From contig JAEMWC010000023.1 in NCBI GenBank assembly GCA_016490735.1, positions 618,501 through 682,500 of the forward strand: 64,000 bases of DNA, read 5' to 3'. Source of the stretch: Pachyseris speciosa (lineage: Eukaryota; Cnidaria; Anthozoa; Scleractinia; Pachyseridae). Below, one piece after another: positions 33,340 through 44,650 of the stretch; position 1 is the stretch's first letter; every line of letters starts with the position of its first letter. The notes beneath the pieces were generated by a model. That model saw nothing but the letters and a program-made list of their open reading frames with translations. It was not told the origin of the DNA and did no database searches. Position numbers and translations under genes: made by a program.

Positions 33340-33387
33340 TAAGCCCAGCGACCCGTTTTGGGGTCGCTAAAATTGGCGCCAATCAAG

Positions 33388-34412
33388 TATGAAAAGTCCT
33401 TTGTCCCGCGCCATATTAAGAGTAGTTTTATCTGTAAAAACCACCATCAGCCATGCAAGATGGAAAAATCGAAATCCCTCATACTTTTTCACAATAAAGG
33501 CCTTACAAAACTATTTCCGAAAACACAAGTTTCAGCTCTTTTGGATTTATTTATTTCTGCCGAGGCAACATTTTAATTTTTATCCATGAGAGCGCCCTCA
33601 GACATGCCAAAAATGCTATACTTATTTTGGTGTCGTGTAAATAAATTAAACGAAGCCGGTCTGTCAATTCATATTTTTTGGATTGAAGGAACCTTCCCTC
33701 ATACTCCGTTGTCGCCAGAATACAAATATATTGAAACAGCGATTTTTGCTAGTTTTTCAAAATATTGTTACAAATAGGTATTTTTAAAAGTGTCGAAATT
33801 AGTCAACTTTGCAGGCAAAAATCACCACTTGGTACATGGCTTTCGAACTTAATGTACCGTTCTTATAAAACAGCAATGTTTCCTCTATTGGTATATGTAA
33901 TAAAGTTTTGGGGTAATTCAGATGGTAAAGTTACACAAAAGAAAACAATTACGCGACATGAGTGAATTATAGGATCGGATTCGAGCCCTTAACAACCATT
34001 TCCAATCAGTCTACACTAGATTCAAACGATACTTTCGCCTCAAAATGACTTTTCTCGTCAATTAGTACTTTTTGTCTATGTTCTAAGTATTGGAAGGCCT
34101 AAATGGCCTCAATAAAGCTGCAACATTTAAATTCTTGAAAACCGTTCGTGCACGCAACATTGAGCTTTCATTAAAATAACAGAGTTTCGTCGATATAGCC
34201 AACACAAGTCTTGCAAAAAAAGTTGTTTCTTAAAGTTAATCATCGATCAGCGAAGAGAAAGCGTTACATTTAAATATATTTTACCTGAAATGCTTCGGCA
34301 TGTCGACTGAGTCGAAAATCTCCGCCGTCCTGAACATGACACGGCTGAAGATGACGTTACATTAGATTTCACGAACAACCTTTCTTCGAGCGCTATCTTG
34401 AATTGTGGCCGA
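33388..34412 (+). repeat. Dispersed repeat, copy 1 (inverted to 43258-44250)
   Basis: About 1 kb matches 43258-44250 in the opposite orientation with roughly 10 percent divergence by eye. Landmarks are GAGCGCCCTCAGACATGCCA at about 33589 and GAAATGCTTCGGCATGTCGA at about 34288. In both copies the strand of the second copy shows ATGCCGAAGCATTTCAG followed by GTAAAA, with a TTTTTTTGCA acceptor-like region downstream, so the repeat may derive from a spliced gene. Its identity is unknown. Confidence 0.75.
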
Positions 34413-34667
34413 TTATTCGAAAATTGTTAGTGATGTTTGCGGACCCAGTTTCAGCAATCCCTCCAATGCTCAGTGTATTTTAATCAGAAAGTGTGACAAG
34501 AACATTCGAAGCAAGATTATTGTAAGCAAGAGCAGGTCAGTAGATCATTTTCCTACATTTTCTTAAGTGGGGAAGAAATTGAGGAAAGTCATCCTGATAC
34601 ATGTATCAAGCAGAAAGCTGTCGGCATAAAATAATATGTTCGGAATACGTTTTGCGTCTCTTTTTAG

Positions 34668-34850
34668 TTGATCTGCATCGACCTGAAGTCCTTGCGTTCC
34701 AGTTCTGGGAAACACCATCTCGTACCGTTTGCTATTTGCTCTCAAGCCCCAACTATTTGGAATGATATCCATTTGACTTTTATACGCAACAGCCTTACCA
34801 TAAGCAACTTTAAAAAGAAGCCTAAATCGTATTTCTTAAGTCTGAATTAA
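34668..34850 (+). pseudogene. LINE reverse transcriptase, C-terminal remnant
   Basis: The frame reads KSLRSSSGKHHLVPFAICSQ, then APTIWNDIHLTFIRNSLTIS and NFKKKPKSYF. The pattern R.S.G..L.P...CS.AP..WN.LP..IR...TI..FK..LK is characteristic of the region after the reverse-transcriptase domain in non-LTR retrotransposons. Everything upstream is missing (5' truncation). Confidence 0.7.
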
Positions 34851-35089
34851 ATCTCTGAGCTACCAATATTGTGAATGTTATACTGAACTTCTGATATTAT
34901 ACCTGGATTGCTGTCAATCGTTTTGCATTTCTATAGGTCTACAGGTACCCATCTTTTCTATCTAGTTTATTAGCTAGCTTAGTCTACTGTTCTTTGTAAA
35001 ATAGTCTGTGTCTCTGACCAAAAGCCATTTAAGCCCCTGGCTTTGGCCCAACTTATGATTACTTTGTATAGAATTTTGTGTGGAATTAA

Positions 35090-35130
35090 TAGCGGAGCTC
35101 CGACGGCCCGAAGGGCCGTCAAGCGGAGCA
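35090..35130. repeat. GC-rich hairpin
   Basis: GCGGAGCTCCGACGGCCC and GGGCCGTCAAGCGGAGC form a strong stem around GAA in an AT-rich setting. It is probably the tip of a repeat family. Confidence 0.6.
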
Positions 35131-35138
35131 CCATACCT

Positions 35139-35170
<32 letters not shown>

Positions 35171-35226
35171 AAAATGGCTAGCGGTATTGCTCGTGGGCGC
35201 GTACGCACGACGACGACGACGGAGTC

Positions 35227-35257
<31 letters not shown>

Positions 35258-35924
35258 CATAATAATCCAACATGGCGGCCATACTCCACCTGGCCCAGCT
35301 GACCAGCTACTTTACAGCGTACATCTTTGATACTGGACATCCATCTTATAGCCAATTGACACCTGTCAAAACAAGGTATCCGCTGACCAGTGTAACGTGA
35401 CCATATCGCGGGCTCAAGTTAAGACCTCATCGAGGTCAGCTGTTTTTTTGAAGTTGACCGCTGACCAGGTACTTGCTTTCGATTGGATCGCAGGCTCAAG
35501 CCAAGTGTGGGACACCCAAACCAAATCGAGGCCGTTAAAATTTTTCGCGCGCTTTCTGCGGCTGGTAATTTCATATTCAGTTGGTTTCTTTATTTTGAGC
35601 AAAACAACTTCATCTTCTTCGATCGAAGTTTGTCTTTCGCGTAAAAAGCATAAAGTTCAAGAACTTGTCAAAAGATACTCCGGAAGGTGAATTTTCAAGT
35701 GATTAAAGGAAGGACGGAAGATTTTTTTCAGGAAAAGCTTCAAAGATTGTGCGGTTGAAAACAGTATAATTCAACGCTTCAAGGGCTTTCACTTCACCGC
35801 GGCATCTTGCATCTCACCAAGAAAAGTCACTTAACAGTTCACCGGTATTAATGGGAGGAATGAGTAGCTCAAACTCTGTGGAAGAAGCTCTTTCTTTGGA
35901 CAAACCGTTCGCTATTTTTGCGGA

Positions 35925-36245
35925 TGCTTGTTTTTACTTTACTGAAGCTTACGCATTTTCAAGTGGTAGAAACCTCTACAACACAGGACAGTGAGGTAAA
36001 TTAAATAAATAGAAGCTTAACATTTGGTTTAATCGTTGTTACTTTTGTTCAGGAATGAAACTTGTATTCTTCTCTCGAATGGATATAAATAACAATCATC
36101 TGTACTCGTTTTGGACGCAAAGAAGTAGTTGAATTGTTTGTTTGTTTTGTTACGTTGTTTTCTTTGCAAGCGAACGAGTGTTTTTACTCGGCTTGGCTGA
36201 CTGTTTTTCGACCTTGGTTCCTTACAGTAGTGTTAAGAAACTTTT
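35925..36245 (+). repeat. Dispersed repeat, copy inverted to about 47075-47330
   Basis: Shared segments include GTAGAAACCTCTACA, CGTTTTGGACGCAAAGAAGTAG and the Arg/Ser-codon-free stretch ending in GTTTTTCGACCT; the partner reads them in complement. No coding function was seen. Confidence 0.65.
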
Positions 36246-37540
36246 GCCCTTATCTTATCAACACGTAATCGCAATGAGTCCTCGTAAAATTAAGCATTAA
36301 AAGGGGAGACTTGAGCTCGAGTAAAAATAAAAAATCCGATCAAATGCATGTGCATGTGCACTTCTCAAAATCTGACATTAAGTTGTCAAAATGCTGCCAA
36401 AACAGTCAAAACCCAGCGCGCTTCACTTCGTCAAGTCTTTAAGAGATCTTCGTCGAAAGCAGCCTGTAAACAACAATTAAGTTTCGCCGTCTTTAAACAT
36501 GTCGTTTGTTTGAACCGGTAAGAATCAGCGTTTGGATGTTAAAAACAGCGAAATGGGTTGACTGGCTGGCTGGTTTTGATAAATTTTAAAGTGGACGGGT
36601 CTGCGAGAGAAATGCTCGTTTGGTTTGGCAAGCGCTTTCTTCGTTATCTGGATGATGTTTTGCCACTGAGAATCATTACAATAGAAGAAGGTTCTTCGGA
36701 AGACATGGGAAGTAACAGTAAAACCATCAAAGCACTTAAGTGTTTTGTGTAAGCCAAGGAAAGATTTTGTGGGAAATGGCTCTATTATTCAGCTCTGTCG
36801 CATTCCGAGTGATTGCTGTCTCAGTGATTCCTGTTGACTGCTCTAAACGATCAGGTACGGACCTCTTTTTTGTATTTTCTACGGACATTTTTGTCAAATC
36901 TGCTAAGGAAATTTTCTAGCTTAATACAAGATAGTTTTGTTACCTGTCCAATTTCTGCATCTTCTCCAAGAATCTTCGAAGAAATATTATTCATATTGTG
37001 CTTTGTTTTCTTGTTATAAGTCTTATGTTTGTTGTTATATTGTTTCTGAACCGCGGTCAATTCCTGTTGACTGCTGTAAACGAAGAGTATGTACCCTTTA
37101 TTTTTTTTTCTAGGGGCATTTATGTCAAAATAAATACCGATTTTCCTAGCTTTATCATTACAAGCTATTTTAATTACTAGCTAGTCTTGTTTAATTTCTC
37201 CACCTTCTCCTTCTTCGAGCAAACACTCGCCGGCATCGTACTTTGTTCGCTTGCAGTGTTTTTGTTTTGTTTTGTTTTGTTTTTGATCCGCTTTGAATCC
37301 CTTTACGCTTTCATCTCAAAGTAGTTAGACTCAAGAATGTCCGTCTTTTTTTTTTTCTTTTTCGCAAACGTTTACTATCGAAAACTCTTCGTTTTCCCTG
37401 CTGCTGCTCAATTGTTTTGGACACAAATTAAACTGGCCCAAATAAACTCTTGCGAAGTTGCTCGGTGAGAGTGTGCAGCTCCGATTCTAGGCTTGGCATG
37501 GCTAAATATATATATGGCCTTCAGCTTTTCTTTTTTTAAT
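36246..37540. other. Intergenic, no gene recognised
   Basis: AT-rich sequence with a (TTTTG)n run near 37260-37281. Open frames at 36558-36752 and 36834-37180 show no family features. Confidence 0.4.
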
Positions 37541-37552
37541 CGCTACATAACA

Positions 37553-37630
37553 GACTGGAATGGTGTTCCATCGAACATCATGCATGCACCTTCTTTAAGC
37601 AGTTTTAAGTCCTATCTATTACATTATTAG
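37553..37630 (+). pseudogene. LINE reverse transcriptase, C-terminal scrap
   Basis: The frame reads WNGVPSNIMHAPSLSSFKSY and then LLHY with a stop. WN.LP..I..A.S...FK..L is the usual C-terminal pattern of non-LTR reverse transcriptases. Confidence 0.5.
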
Positions 37631-37744
37631 TGTCAATTTTAAATCAGATGTAGCTTGTGAGTGACAAGTATGTAATTTAATTAGGTTTCCTTTGGATTAC
37701 TTCATGATTTTTAGTCTCAATCTCAAATCAGGGGTGACTTGTAA

Positions 37745-38131
37745 AGCCCCGGCTACACGTTCAAACATTGTTATAAAACATTTGTTGGATGAACAATGTT
37801 AGAACGTGTAGCATGCATGTTTGATGACGTTTGTTCAACATTTTTTGTTGGAAGAATGTTTTGATTTCGATCAAACATTTTTTCCAACATACAACAAATG
37901 TTAAAGTGCGTAGCCGCCCTTTCAACAATGTTGTATTGCAAAGACCAATCAGAGTTAAGGGTCCAGTCTCCAATCCGAAGCCTAATGGCAGAGGTGGAAA
38001 TTGCTGAAGCCAGAACCCCGAAGCGACGTGTTTCCAACAATGTTATATGCGTATCCAACATTGTTAGAAGCGTTCTTACAACAATGTTGGGACGTGTTCT
38101 TCTAACAATGTTACAACGTGTAGCCGGGGCT
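37745..38131. mobile_element. PIF/Harbinger-type MITE with TAA duplication
   Basis: The termini AGCCCCGGCTACACGTT and AACGTGTAGCCGGGGCT are perfect inverted repeats, flanked by TAA at 37742-37744 and 38132-38134. The interior repeats AACATTGTT/AACAATGTT units in both orientations. A decayed relative is at about 16198-16340. Confidence 0.92.
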
Positions 38132-38134
38132 TAA

Positions 38135-39960
38135 GAGACAAGTATTTGATTTAATTTGATTAGGTTAGCTTTGGGCCACGTTTAAATTTCACCTCTTAGT
38201 TTTTAGAATGTGTAATATTAGATAATATTCTTTGTATGGGAATTTAGTTTCTCCCAATTATTCTCCAGTCATGCACTTTTTTGTTTTGTATCAACTTAGT
38301 TGTATTCACATGACAAAGTATTATTAAACTTAAAACTTAAAATTAAACTTAAAGTAAGCTCTTTCTCATCAATGTACACATCCTTTGGACTTCCTCCTCC
38401 TGCATACAGTCTTTCAATTAATTTTATTAGTAGCTGGTCACACCAATCTTGTGGGATGTTTGGATGACATTTGGCATTAATGTTTAATGGAATCTCTGAT
38501 GTTTGATGAAGTATGTTAAGATCAAGTTAAGATGGCTAACGGATTTCCAACACTTTTGCTTTGATGAATCACCTTAATAGTGGTATCAACCAAATGCCCA
38601 ATATATTATTATCAAGTTGTTTGGTCTTGCACTTAACTGGCCAGAAGAGCAGCTGGATTTCTTTTTGAAAACACTGTAAGTGCATTGAGTGATGAGCTTA
38701 ATGTTAGCAAGCAGTTTTTTTGGTGATAGTAAGGTCAAGAAGTAATTGATCAAAATAAATATCTTGGTCTTAATTCATGGCATCTAAATATTTTTATTGA
38801 TTTCCATGTATCTTTCTTTCATAATTTTTGTGAGGCATACATATATCCAGAGGATACACAATTTCCGATTTCTGACTGTCTCATGGGAGGCTGTGGATAA
38901 TTGAAATTGCATTCATTATGAAGTGATGATCTGAATCACTATATATCTGATGTGATACTGATTCCAAGGAGCAATCACTAGGCTTCTCCACCAATTTCTA
39001 GTGGCTCTAAACCATACCTAACTAGCTAAGTATGTAACTAAGTTGCCTACAGTTGAACGGGGAAACAGACCTGTCCTTAGGTATTGCTCTAAGATGTTAA
39101 GAAATGTTTTGTTTTAAAAATTTATAGATGAAAACTAGCTTTGCAGGTTCTTTTTTACACAAGGTATTAAAGATTATTTTAAAAAAAACCTACCTCAATA
39201 TTTTTATTTTGCTTTTTTAACATCTCCAAACTCAGTTTGGAAAGGAATTTTTATTACCTTACTCAATAGAACGCTTGTTTTTAGGAGGGGTGGGGGTCCA
39301 AATTCGTAAAAGGGGATTCATATCTGCTAGCAGTTCTGGACTAGGGGGTCCAAATCTGATCCACAAGCAGATCTGGACTGGAGGGTGCAAATCCACGTGG
39401 GGTCCAAATCCACTGTGCCACTGGCTCAGATCACCTTTCCATACTATTTTCTACAGCATTGGGTCTGTAGCTTGAGTGAGGTCAGATGGGTGATATGACA
39501 AGCAGACTATATGTAAATGCCAGTAGAAAAAGAATGCTTTTGGAGCTCCGCTTTTAGGCTTGGCTAAATATATATATTAACAATAAACAATAAGTACCTC
39601 ATAAATTTCTTTCAGTTGAAGATTTTCATCTATTTCCAGTATCAACTGACCAGCCATTTGAAAAGCTAAAAGCACCAGAAAATAGCTTTGTGATCCCCTA
39701 AAAGTTAGGCCTGGCTAGGGAAGGCGTGGGGTGGGGGGGGGGGGGGGGAATACTAATGTACCAGATTTTTCCCCCATAAGACACTGATATAGAGCGTTTT
39801 CAGTCACGCAAGTAAAAAACTAAAATCATCAACCATTCAATAGATCAAGTCAAGAAGTTGTGATATTATAGAAGAGTAATAAATAAACAACATGCCAAAG
39901 TCTCAGGGCCGTACGATATCCCGTACTCGCGTTATTCGGCAAAATGTATCATTCAAAATT
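38135..39960. other. Intergenic, no gene recognised
   Basis: A minor block at about 39280-39420 repeats GGGGTCCAAATC. A poly-G run occupies about 39735-39748. No exon was recognised. Confidence 0.4.
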
Positions 39961-40084
39961 ATAGTGTTTTGTAGGGACTGTCTGAACGACAAGGATCGAA
40001 ATCCTCCAATCAACAACAGCCTAAGCGAGGATCGAAAACGCACCAATCACGACCAGCCACGGTGCTTCTTATTCTCACACGCAA

Positions 40085-40150
40085 CCAGTCGACACCATCG
40101 CCTGATGAAGACCAGCAGTATAGCGGTCAAAACGTCGCGATCCACGTCTT
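40085..40150 (+). ncRNA. Degenerate hammerhead ribozyme of Penelope type
   Basis: CTGATGA (40102-40108) is followed by a stem II formed by GACC and GGTC around AGCAGTATAGC, then AAAAC and GTCGCG. It differs from an active core in having A for the first G of GAAA. The text around it (CCTGATGAAGACCAGCAGTA ... ACGTCGCGATCC) is as I recall from Penelope-like element termini. An open frame at 39892-40155 runs across it and is not considered a gene. Confidence 0.55.
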
Positions 40151-40264
40151 TGTGACTCAGTCGTGAGACAAAAGATTAACTCAGCTATCATAATTATTTG
40201 TGATAGCAATATTTAGCAACTATAGGTAAATATCCACCACTTTCACCGACTCAGAGGTGGATAA

Positions 40265-40695
40265 TTGAAGGGTGTTCCGCAAAAGGGGCGTATATCGCTT
40301 TTTTGCCCTAAAATCCAAATCTCTCTAAACTCACTCTACTTTGGCATACAGACTGGTTATGATGTCAGAAATGAAGTTATGTACTTATTTTGCGACTAAA
40401 AAAGCTAGTGTAGGATCCGAAGGATTAGCTTATGACTTTTCCCCAAAACTCAAGAAACAGAAACAAAAGGATCTGATGCATTCATGATTGATTTCTTTTG
40501 TTTGAGTTGGTCCAGTTGTAGACAAAAGTCATGTGCTAATTTGCTGAATCCAGGCCTTCAAATCACAAAATAAGTGCAGAACTTCATTTCTGACGTCATA
40601 ACCAGTCTTTATGCCAAAGTAGGGTGAGTTTAGAGAGATTTGGATTTTAGGGCAAAAAAGCGATATACGCCCCTTTTGCGGAACACCCTTCAATT
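40265..40695. mobile_element. MITE with ~150-bp TIRs
   Basis: TTGAAGGGTGTTCCGCAAAA on the left and the complementary TTTTGCGGAACACCCTTCAA on the right begin arms of about 150 bp that are almost identical (GGGCGTATATCGCTTTTTTG, CCAAATCTCTCTAAACTCA, GACTGGTTATGA). A single-copy centre of about 130 bp has no ORF. The palindrome extends into AATT on both sides, so the target duplication is not resolvable. Confidence 0.88.
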
Positions 40696-41107
40696 GTTTT
40701 AGTATATACCATACAAGCTGAATAATTAGCGGACCAAAACATTACTTTATGTGTGACATTATACCGAAAGCGGTCAGAAATTTCAAAATCGCGCTCCGGC
40801 TGCTCGGAGGTGAATAGTACTCGCTAATGACCTCCGAGTTAACCAATCAGAGAGCACAAAAAGCACTATTCACTTGTGTGGTATATACTATAAACACTGG
40901 TAATGATGACTGTGTAAAAAGCAAGCTATTTATACTATTTATGTTTTGTTGTTTTAAGTAATATCAAACAAATTATTGTTTTCAAATAAAAGTACTGAAG
41001 GACAAATTAAGAATTTCAATTCTCTTTAGGCATTGTTTTATGTTACCTTTTCCCCCTTATTCCATACTTTTAATAACCTTAAGTGCTATGCATCTCGCTT
41101 CCTGTGC

Positions 41108-41190
41108 AAGAATTATTATTATTATGATTATTATTATTATTATGATTATTATTATTATTATTATTATTATTGTTGTTGTTGTTGTTGTTG
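41108..41190. repeat. (ATT)n / (GTT)n microsatellite
   Basis: A run of ATT and ATG-interrupted triplets is followed by GTT triplets. The poly-Asn and poly-Ile/Val open frames across it are artefacts. Confidence 0.95.
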
Positions 41191-41384
41191 ATCAAAAACG
41201 ATTTCTTGAAACAGAAGCAAGCGAATATTAACGTTAAAAGCCGACGTTTCGGCGTCATCATGACACCATTCTCAAGGCAAAATGAATAAGTAATGCGAAG
41301 ATTTGATTTCTATAGTCTCTAAAAATTAACATAATAACAAAGGGTCACATCTTCTTCAAGTGAATACCTTTGCGCGAATCGAGT

Positions 41385-41765
41385 CCGCAGCTGAAATTTT
41401 TCTCGATACCCTAAAACACTGCCACCCATCAGCAAAGTTTACTATGGAGGTGGAACGGGATGCCTCGCTTCCTTTCATCGTTGTTGAGTTTGTTGAACTT
41501 AGCTCCCAGAATCAAGACCAAGGTCTACGTAAAACCAACTAATACGGGCCTTCTACTCCACTACCAGAGCCACGTGGATAATCGGTACAAGCGCAGTCTA
41601 ATTACCACCATGTTACATCGAGCTTACCGCATATCTTTCGACTGGTCGTACTTCTCACAAGAATGCGATCAGCTTCAGATTGTATTCGTAAAGCTTAAAA
41701 GTACCCGAGGCACTTATTCAAATCTGGCTGTCAAACAATTCGTAGATTCCAAGGTAGCAGACTAG
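41385..41765 (+). pseudogene. Penelope-like reverse transcriptase, C-terminal part, frameshifted
   Basis: The first frame reads FLDTLKHCHPSAKFTMEVER and then DASLPFIVVE. The similarity then shifts frame to LNLAPRIKTKVYVKPTNTGL, YQSHVDNRYKRSLITTMLHR and QFVDSKVAD. KPTNTG.LLHYQSH.D.RYK is a strong Penelope-family signature. The frame change near 41490 and missing catalytic portion show a dead copy. Confidence 0.8.
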
Positions 41766-41958
41766 CGGCAAATTCCATCAACCCACACGACTACAGCCCC
41801 CATCCGAGTTGTCATACCATTTAAAGATCAGGTCTCTGCTAATGTAGTGAAAAAACGTCTCACAGCCCTCAGCTCAAAAATCAAGACCACAATTCAGCCT
41901 GTGTTCATCAGCAGAAAACTCAACGAAGACCTTAAATTTCGAGAAGTCAAGCCAGCCA

Positions 41959-42270
41959 TTGTTAACCAACTGTTTAGTTTATAAATTTCAATGTAATCTG
42001 TGCGATGCAGGATACATGTATGTTGGTTACACTCGCGGCCACCTCCACGAACGCGTTGATGGACACAAACAAAAATCGTCGTCAATTTATAAACATTATT
42101 TTAGCGAACATAACTCAAACGTACCATCTTTTCTTTCAGAACAATTTCACGTGCTCACTAGAGGTTCTAACAAATTTGATTGCCTAATTAAGGAGAAGCT
42201 TTTTATGAGAAAACTCAAACCATCCCTAAACGTGCAAACGGACACGATTCGCGCAAAGGTATTCACTTGA
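41959..42270 (+). pseudogene. Penelope-like GIY-YIG endonuclease domain
   Basis: The frame reads CLVYKFQCNLCDAGYMYVGY, TRGHLHERVDGHK and SIYKHYFSEHN, and ends KLKPSLNVQTDTIRAKVFT. This is the variant GIY-YIG fold of Penelope-like elements (VY.F.C..CDA.YVGYT...L..R...H). GYMYVGYT has two residues more than the usual YVGYT, and the domain is cut from the reverse transcriptase by stops near 41766. Its normal role is target-site nicking during retrotransposition. Confidence 0.8.
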
Positions 42271-42397
42271 AGAACTTGTGACCCTTTGTTATTATGTTAA
42301 TTTGTAGAGACTATAGAAATCAAATCTTTGCATTACTTATTCATTTTGCCTTAAGAATGGTGCCATGATGACGCCGAAACGTCGGCTTTTAACATTA

Positions 42398-42440
<43 letters not shown>

Positions 42441-42441
<1 letters not shown>

Positions 42442-43257
42442 ATTGTAAAACGCCTGCTACTAAATACCTGCAAAAAATTCATTTAATTCATGTCTTTATA
42501 CCGAATGCCTAACATTCTGGAAAAACGAGATACTTTATTCCCGAAATGTGACAAAAAATACTATATACCTAAATAAAAACGGCGGCAGATACCGTATACC
42601 AAAAACCCCTAGCCGGGCCTGAAAAGTGGGAGTACCAAACGGCTGCACAATGTGACACGACAGGTTTCTGTTCCTGTGAGGACTTTACTTTGGTGCTTTT
42701 AGTATCATTTATAAGGATAAAATTGACAATAAATGCTAACCGGAGCAAAGGGACTAAGCTTTATTTTCTATCTCTCACTTAGTAATCAAGAAAATTATGT
42801 CTTAATAAAATATTTTTTGTCCATTGTTTGTGACTATTAATAAACGTTCTTTTCCTAAAGGTGTATTTGAAGTGAGTAAAGACACTTTAGCCTCCTTCGC
42901 AGATGTCTTTGGGCTCGTCACGCGTTCCTTCCCCTCGAAAGACACCTTGAATTCAACCATCTGCCATCGCCATCGTGACAACTGTCCTCTAATTGTACTT
43001 TTCTCATCGAACACGGCTGTGGATGGCATTTACGCGTTAAAAGTGCGATAAGTTGTCCCCCAGGGAATTCAATACCATTGTTGGTTGCTCGGTGTAACTA
43101 GAACGCTATGACTTCCGGTTGATCCAACCGGAAGTGCAAACAGATAGAAATCGTATCTGCATACGGCTTTTTAAATGACAACTAGATATTTTTTTGTTAT
43201 CTTCCCCTCAATTTCGAACAAAAGCAGCTTGCCATAAATGAAGCGCCTTATGTCTTA
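42441..43257. other. Intergenic, no gene recognised
   Basis: The frames at 42802-43051 lie on both strands of the same sequence and have no recognised similarity. A short inverted motif GACTTCCGGTTGATCCAACCGGAAGT lies near 43109-43134. Confidence 0.35.
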
Positions 43258-44250
43258 AGGCCACAATTCAAAACCGAAGATAGCGCTCAAAGAAAGGTTG
43301 ATTCGCACGTGTTCGTAGAATCTAATGTAACGTCATCTTCAACCGTGTCACGTTCAGGACGGTGGAGGTTTGGTCGACCGGCTTTTCGACTCAGTCGACA
43401 TGCCGAAGCATTTCAGGTAAAATATATTTAAATGTAACGCTTTCTCTTCGCTGATCGATGATTAACTTTAAGAAATAACTTTTTTGCAGGACTTGTGTTG
43501 GCTATATCGACGAAACTCTGTTATTTTAATGAAAGCTCAATGTTGCGTGCACGAACGGTTTTCAAGAATTTAAATGTTGCAGCTTTATTGAGGCCATTTT
43601 GGCCTTCCAATAGTTAGAACATAGACAAAAAGTACTAAATGACGAGAAATAAGTCATTTTGAGGCGAAAGTACCGATTGAATCTAGTGTAGACTGATTTT
43701 CCTTGGCGGCAGGGAAACGGTTGTTAATGGCTCGAATCCTATAATTCGCTCATGTTTTCTTTTGTGTAACTTTACCATTTTAATTGCCCCAAAATTTTAT
43801 TACATATACTAATGGAGGAGACATTGCTGTTTTATAAGAACGGTACATTTTGTTCGAAAGCCATGTACCAAGTGGTGATTTTTGCCCGCAAAGTTGGCTA
43901 ATTTCGACGCTTTTAAAATACCTATTTGTAACAATATTTTGAAAAACTAGCAAAAATCGCTGTTTCAATATATTTGTATTCTGGCGACAACAGAGTATGA
44001 GGGACGGTTCCTTCAATCCCAAAAATATGATTTGACAGAACGGCTTCTTTTAATTTATGTACACGACACCAAAATAAGTATAGCATTTTTGGCATGTCTG
44101 AAGGCGCTCGCATGGATAAAAATTAAAATGTTGCCTCAGTAGAAATAAATAAATCCAAAAGAGCTGAAACTTGTGATTTCGATTTTTCCATCTTGCATGG
44201 CTAAAGGTGGTTTTTAGAGATAACTACTCTTCTTAAATAGGACGAAGGAC
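43258..44250 (-). repeat. Dispersed repeat, copy 2 (inverted to 33388-34412)
   Basis: See 33388-34412. On the plus strand this copy shows ATGCCGAAGCATTTCAG at 43400-43416 followed by GTAAAA, then TTTTTTGCAG before GACTTGTGTTGGC at about 43490. This is a possible intron in the ancestral sequence. Confidence 0.75.
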
Positions 44251-44429
44251 TTTACCATTTAGTCTACCATTTGCTTTGCGAAACCGGAGACAAGCGATAA
44301 CTCGGCGTGATGAACCAGATCAAAAGCGCGATAAAAATAATTTACCAATCAGAAGCATCATTTCACAATGGCGCGATTTCAAAACAAAAACAAACGACCG
44401 CGTTGGATCAAGGGTGATAATGGAGAATG

Positions 44430-44650
44430 TCAATGTTTCCATTTCCTACGTACCTGAGTGTGACTTTTCACATTGTCGTACATGGAAGGTTGGAAGTACG
44501 CACAGTCGTATGTACGCGTACGGACGATCGTATGGTGGCCAAAACCAAATACTCTCACACAGATGGGTTACCATATTTTCTTACCCATGGTGCTCTGCAC
44601 GCGCGTTTATCTCTGCTATAAACATACGCAGGCAAACCTGGAGAAGAGGA
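44430..44650 (-). repeat. Dispersed repeat related to 20100-20290
   Basis: ACAGATGGGTTACCATATTT, CTTACCCATGGTGCT and CGTATGTACGCGTACGG match the complement of the block in ACSM intron 5. The open frame 44276-44686 overlaps it and is discounted. Confidence 0.6.

Larger units (their letters stand above)
41222..42400 (+). mobile_element. Penelope-like element remnant with inverted flanks
   Basis: The two flanks, about 41222-41385 and 42246-42400, are inverted copies: AAAGCCGACGTTTCGGCGTC on the left versus GACGCCGAAACGTCGGCTTT on the right. The interior encodes the end of a Penelope reverse transcriptase and a GIY-YIG endonuclease. The flanks carry a shortened hammerhead-like core (GATGACGCCGAAACGTC). 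Inverted flanking copies are a known feature of Penelope-like insertions. A long ATT microsatellite follows on the right. Confidence 0.8.

Noticed and set aside
33002..33342. Three overlapping open frames with CGRNLSLRSVA repeats
   Set aside because: They lie inside a palindromic MITE (32989-33339); the repeat structure explains the open frames on both strands.
39892..40155. 87-codon plus-strand protein
   Set aside because: Runs through the Penelope-type hammerhead region; the frame is likely chance within a retroelement end.
41079..41261. Poly-Asn open frame on the minus strand
   Set aside because: It is the translation of an ATT/GTT microsatellite.
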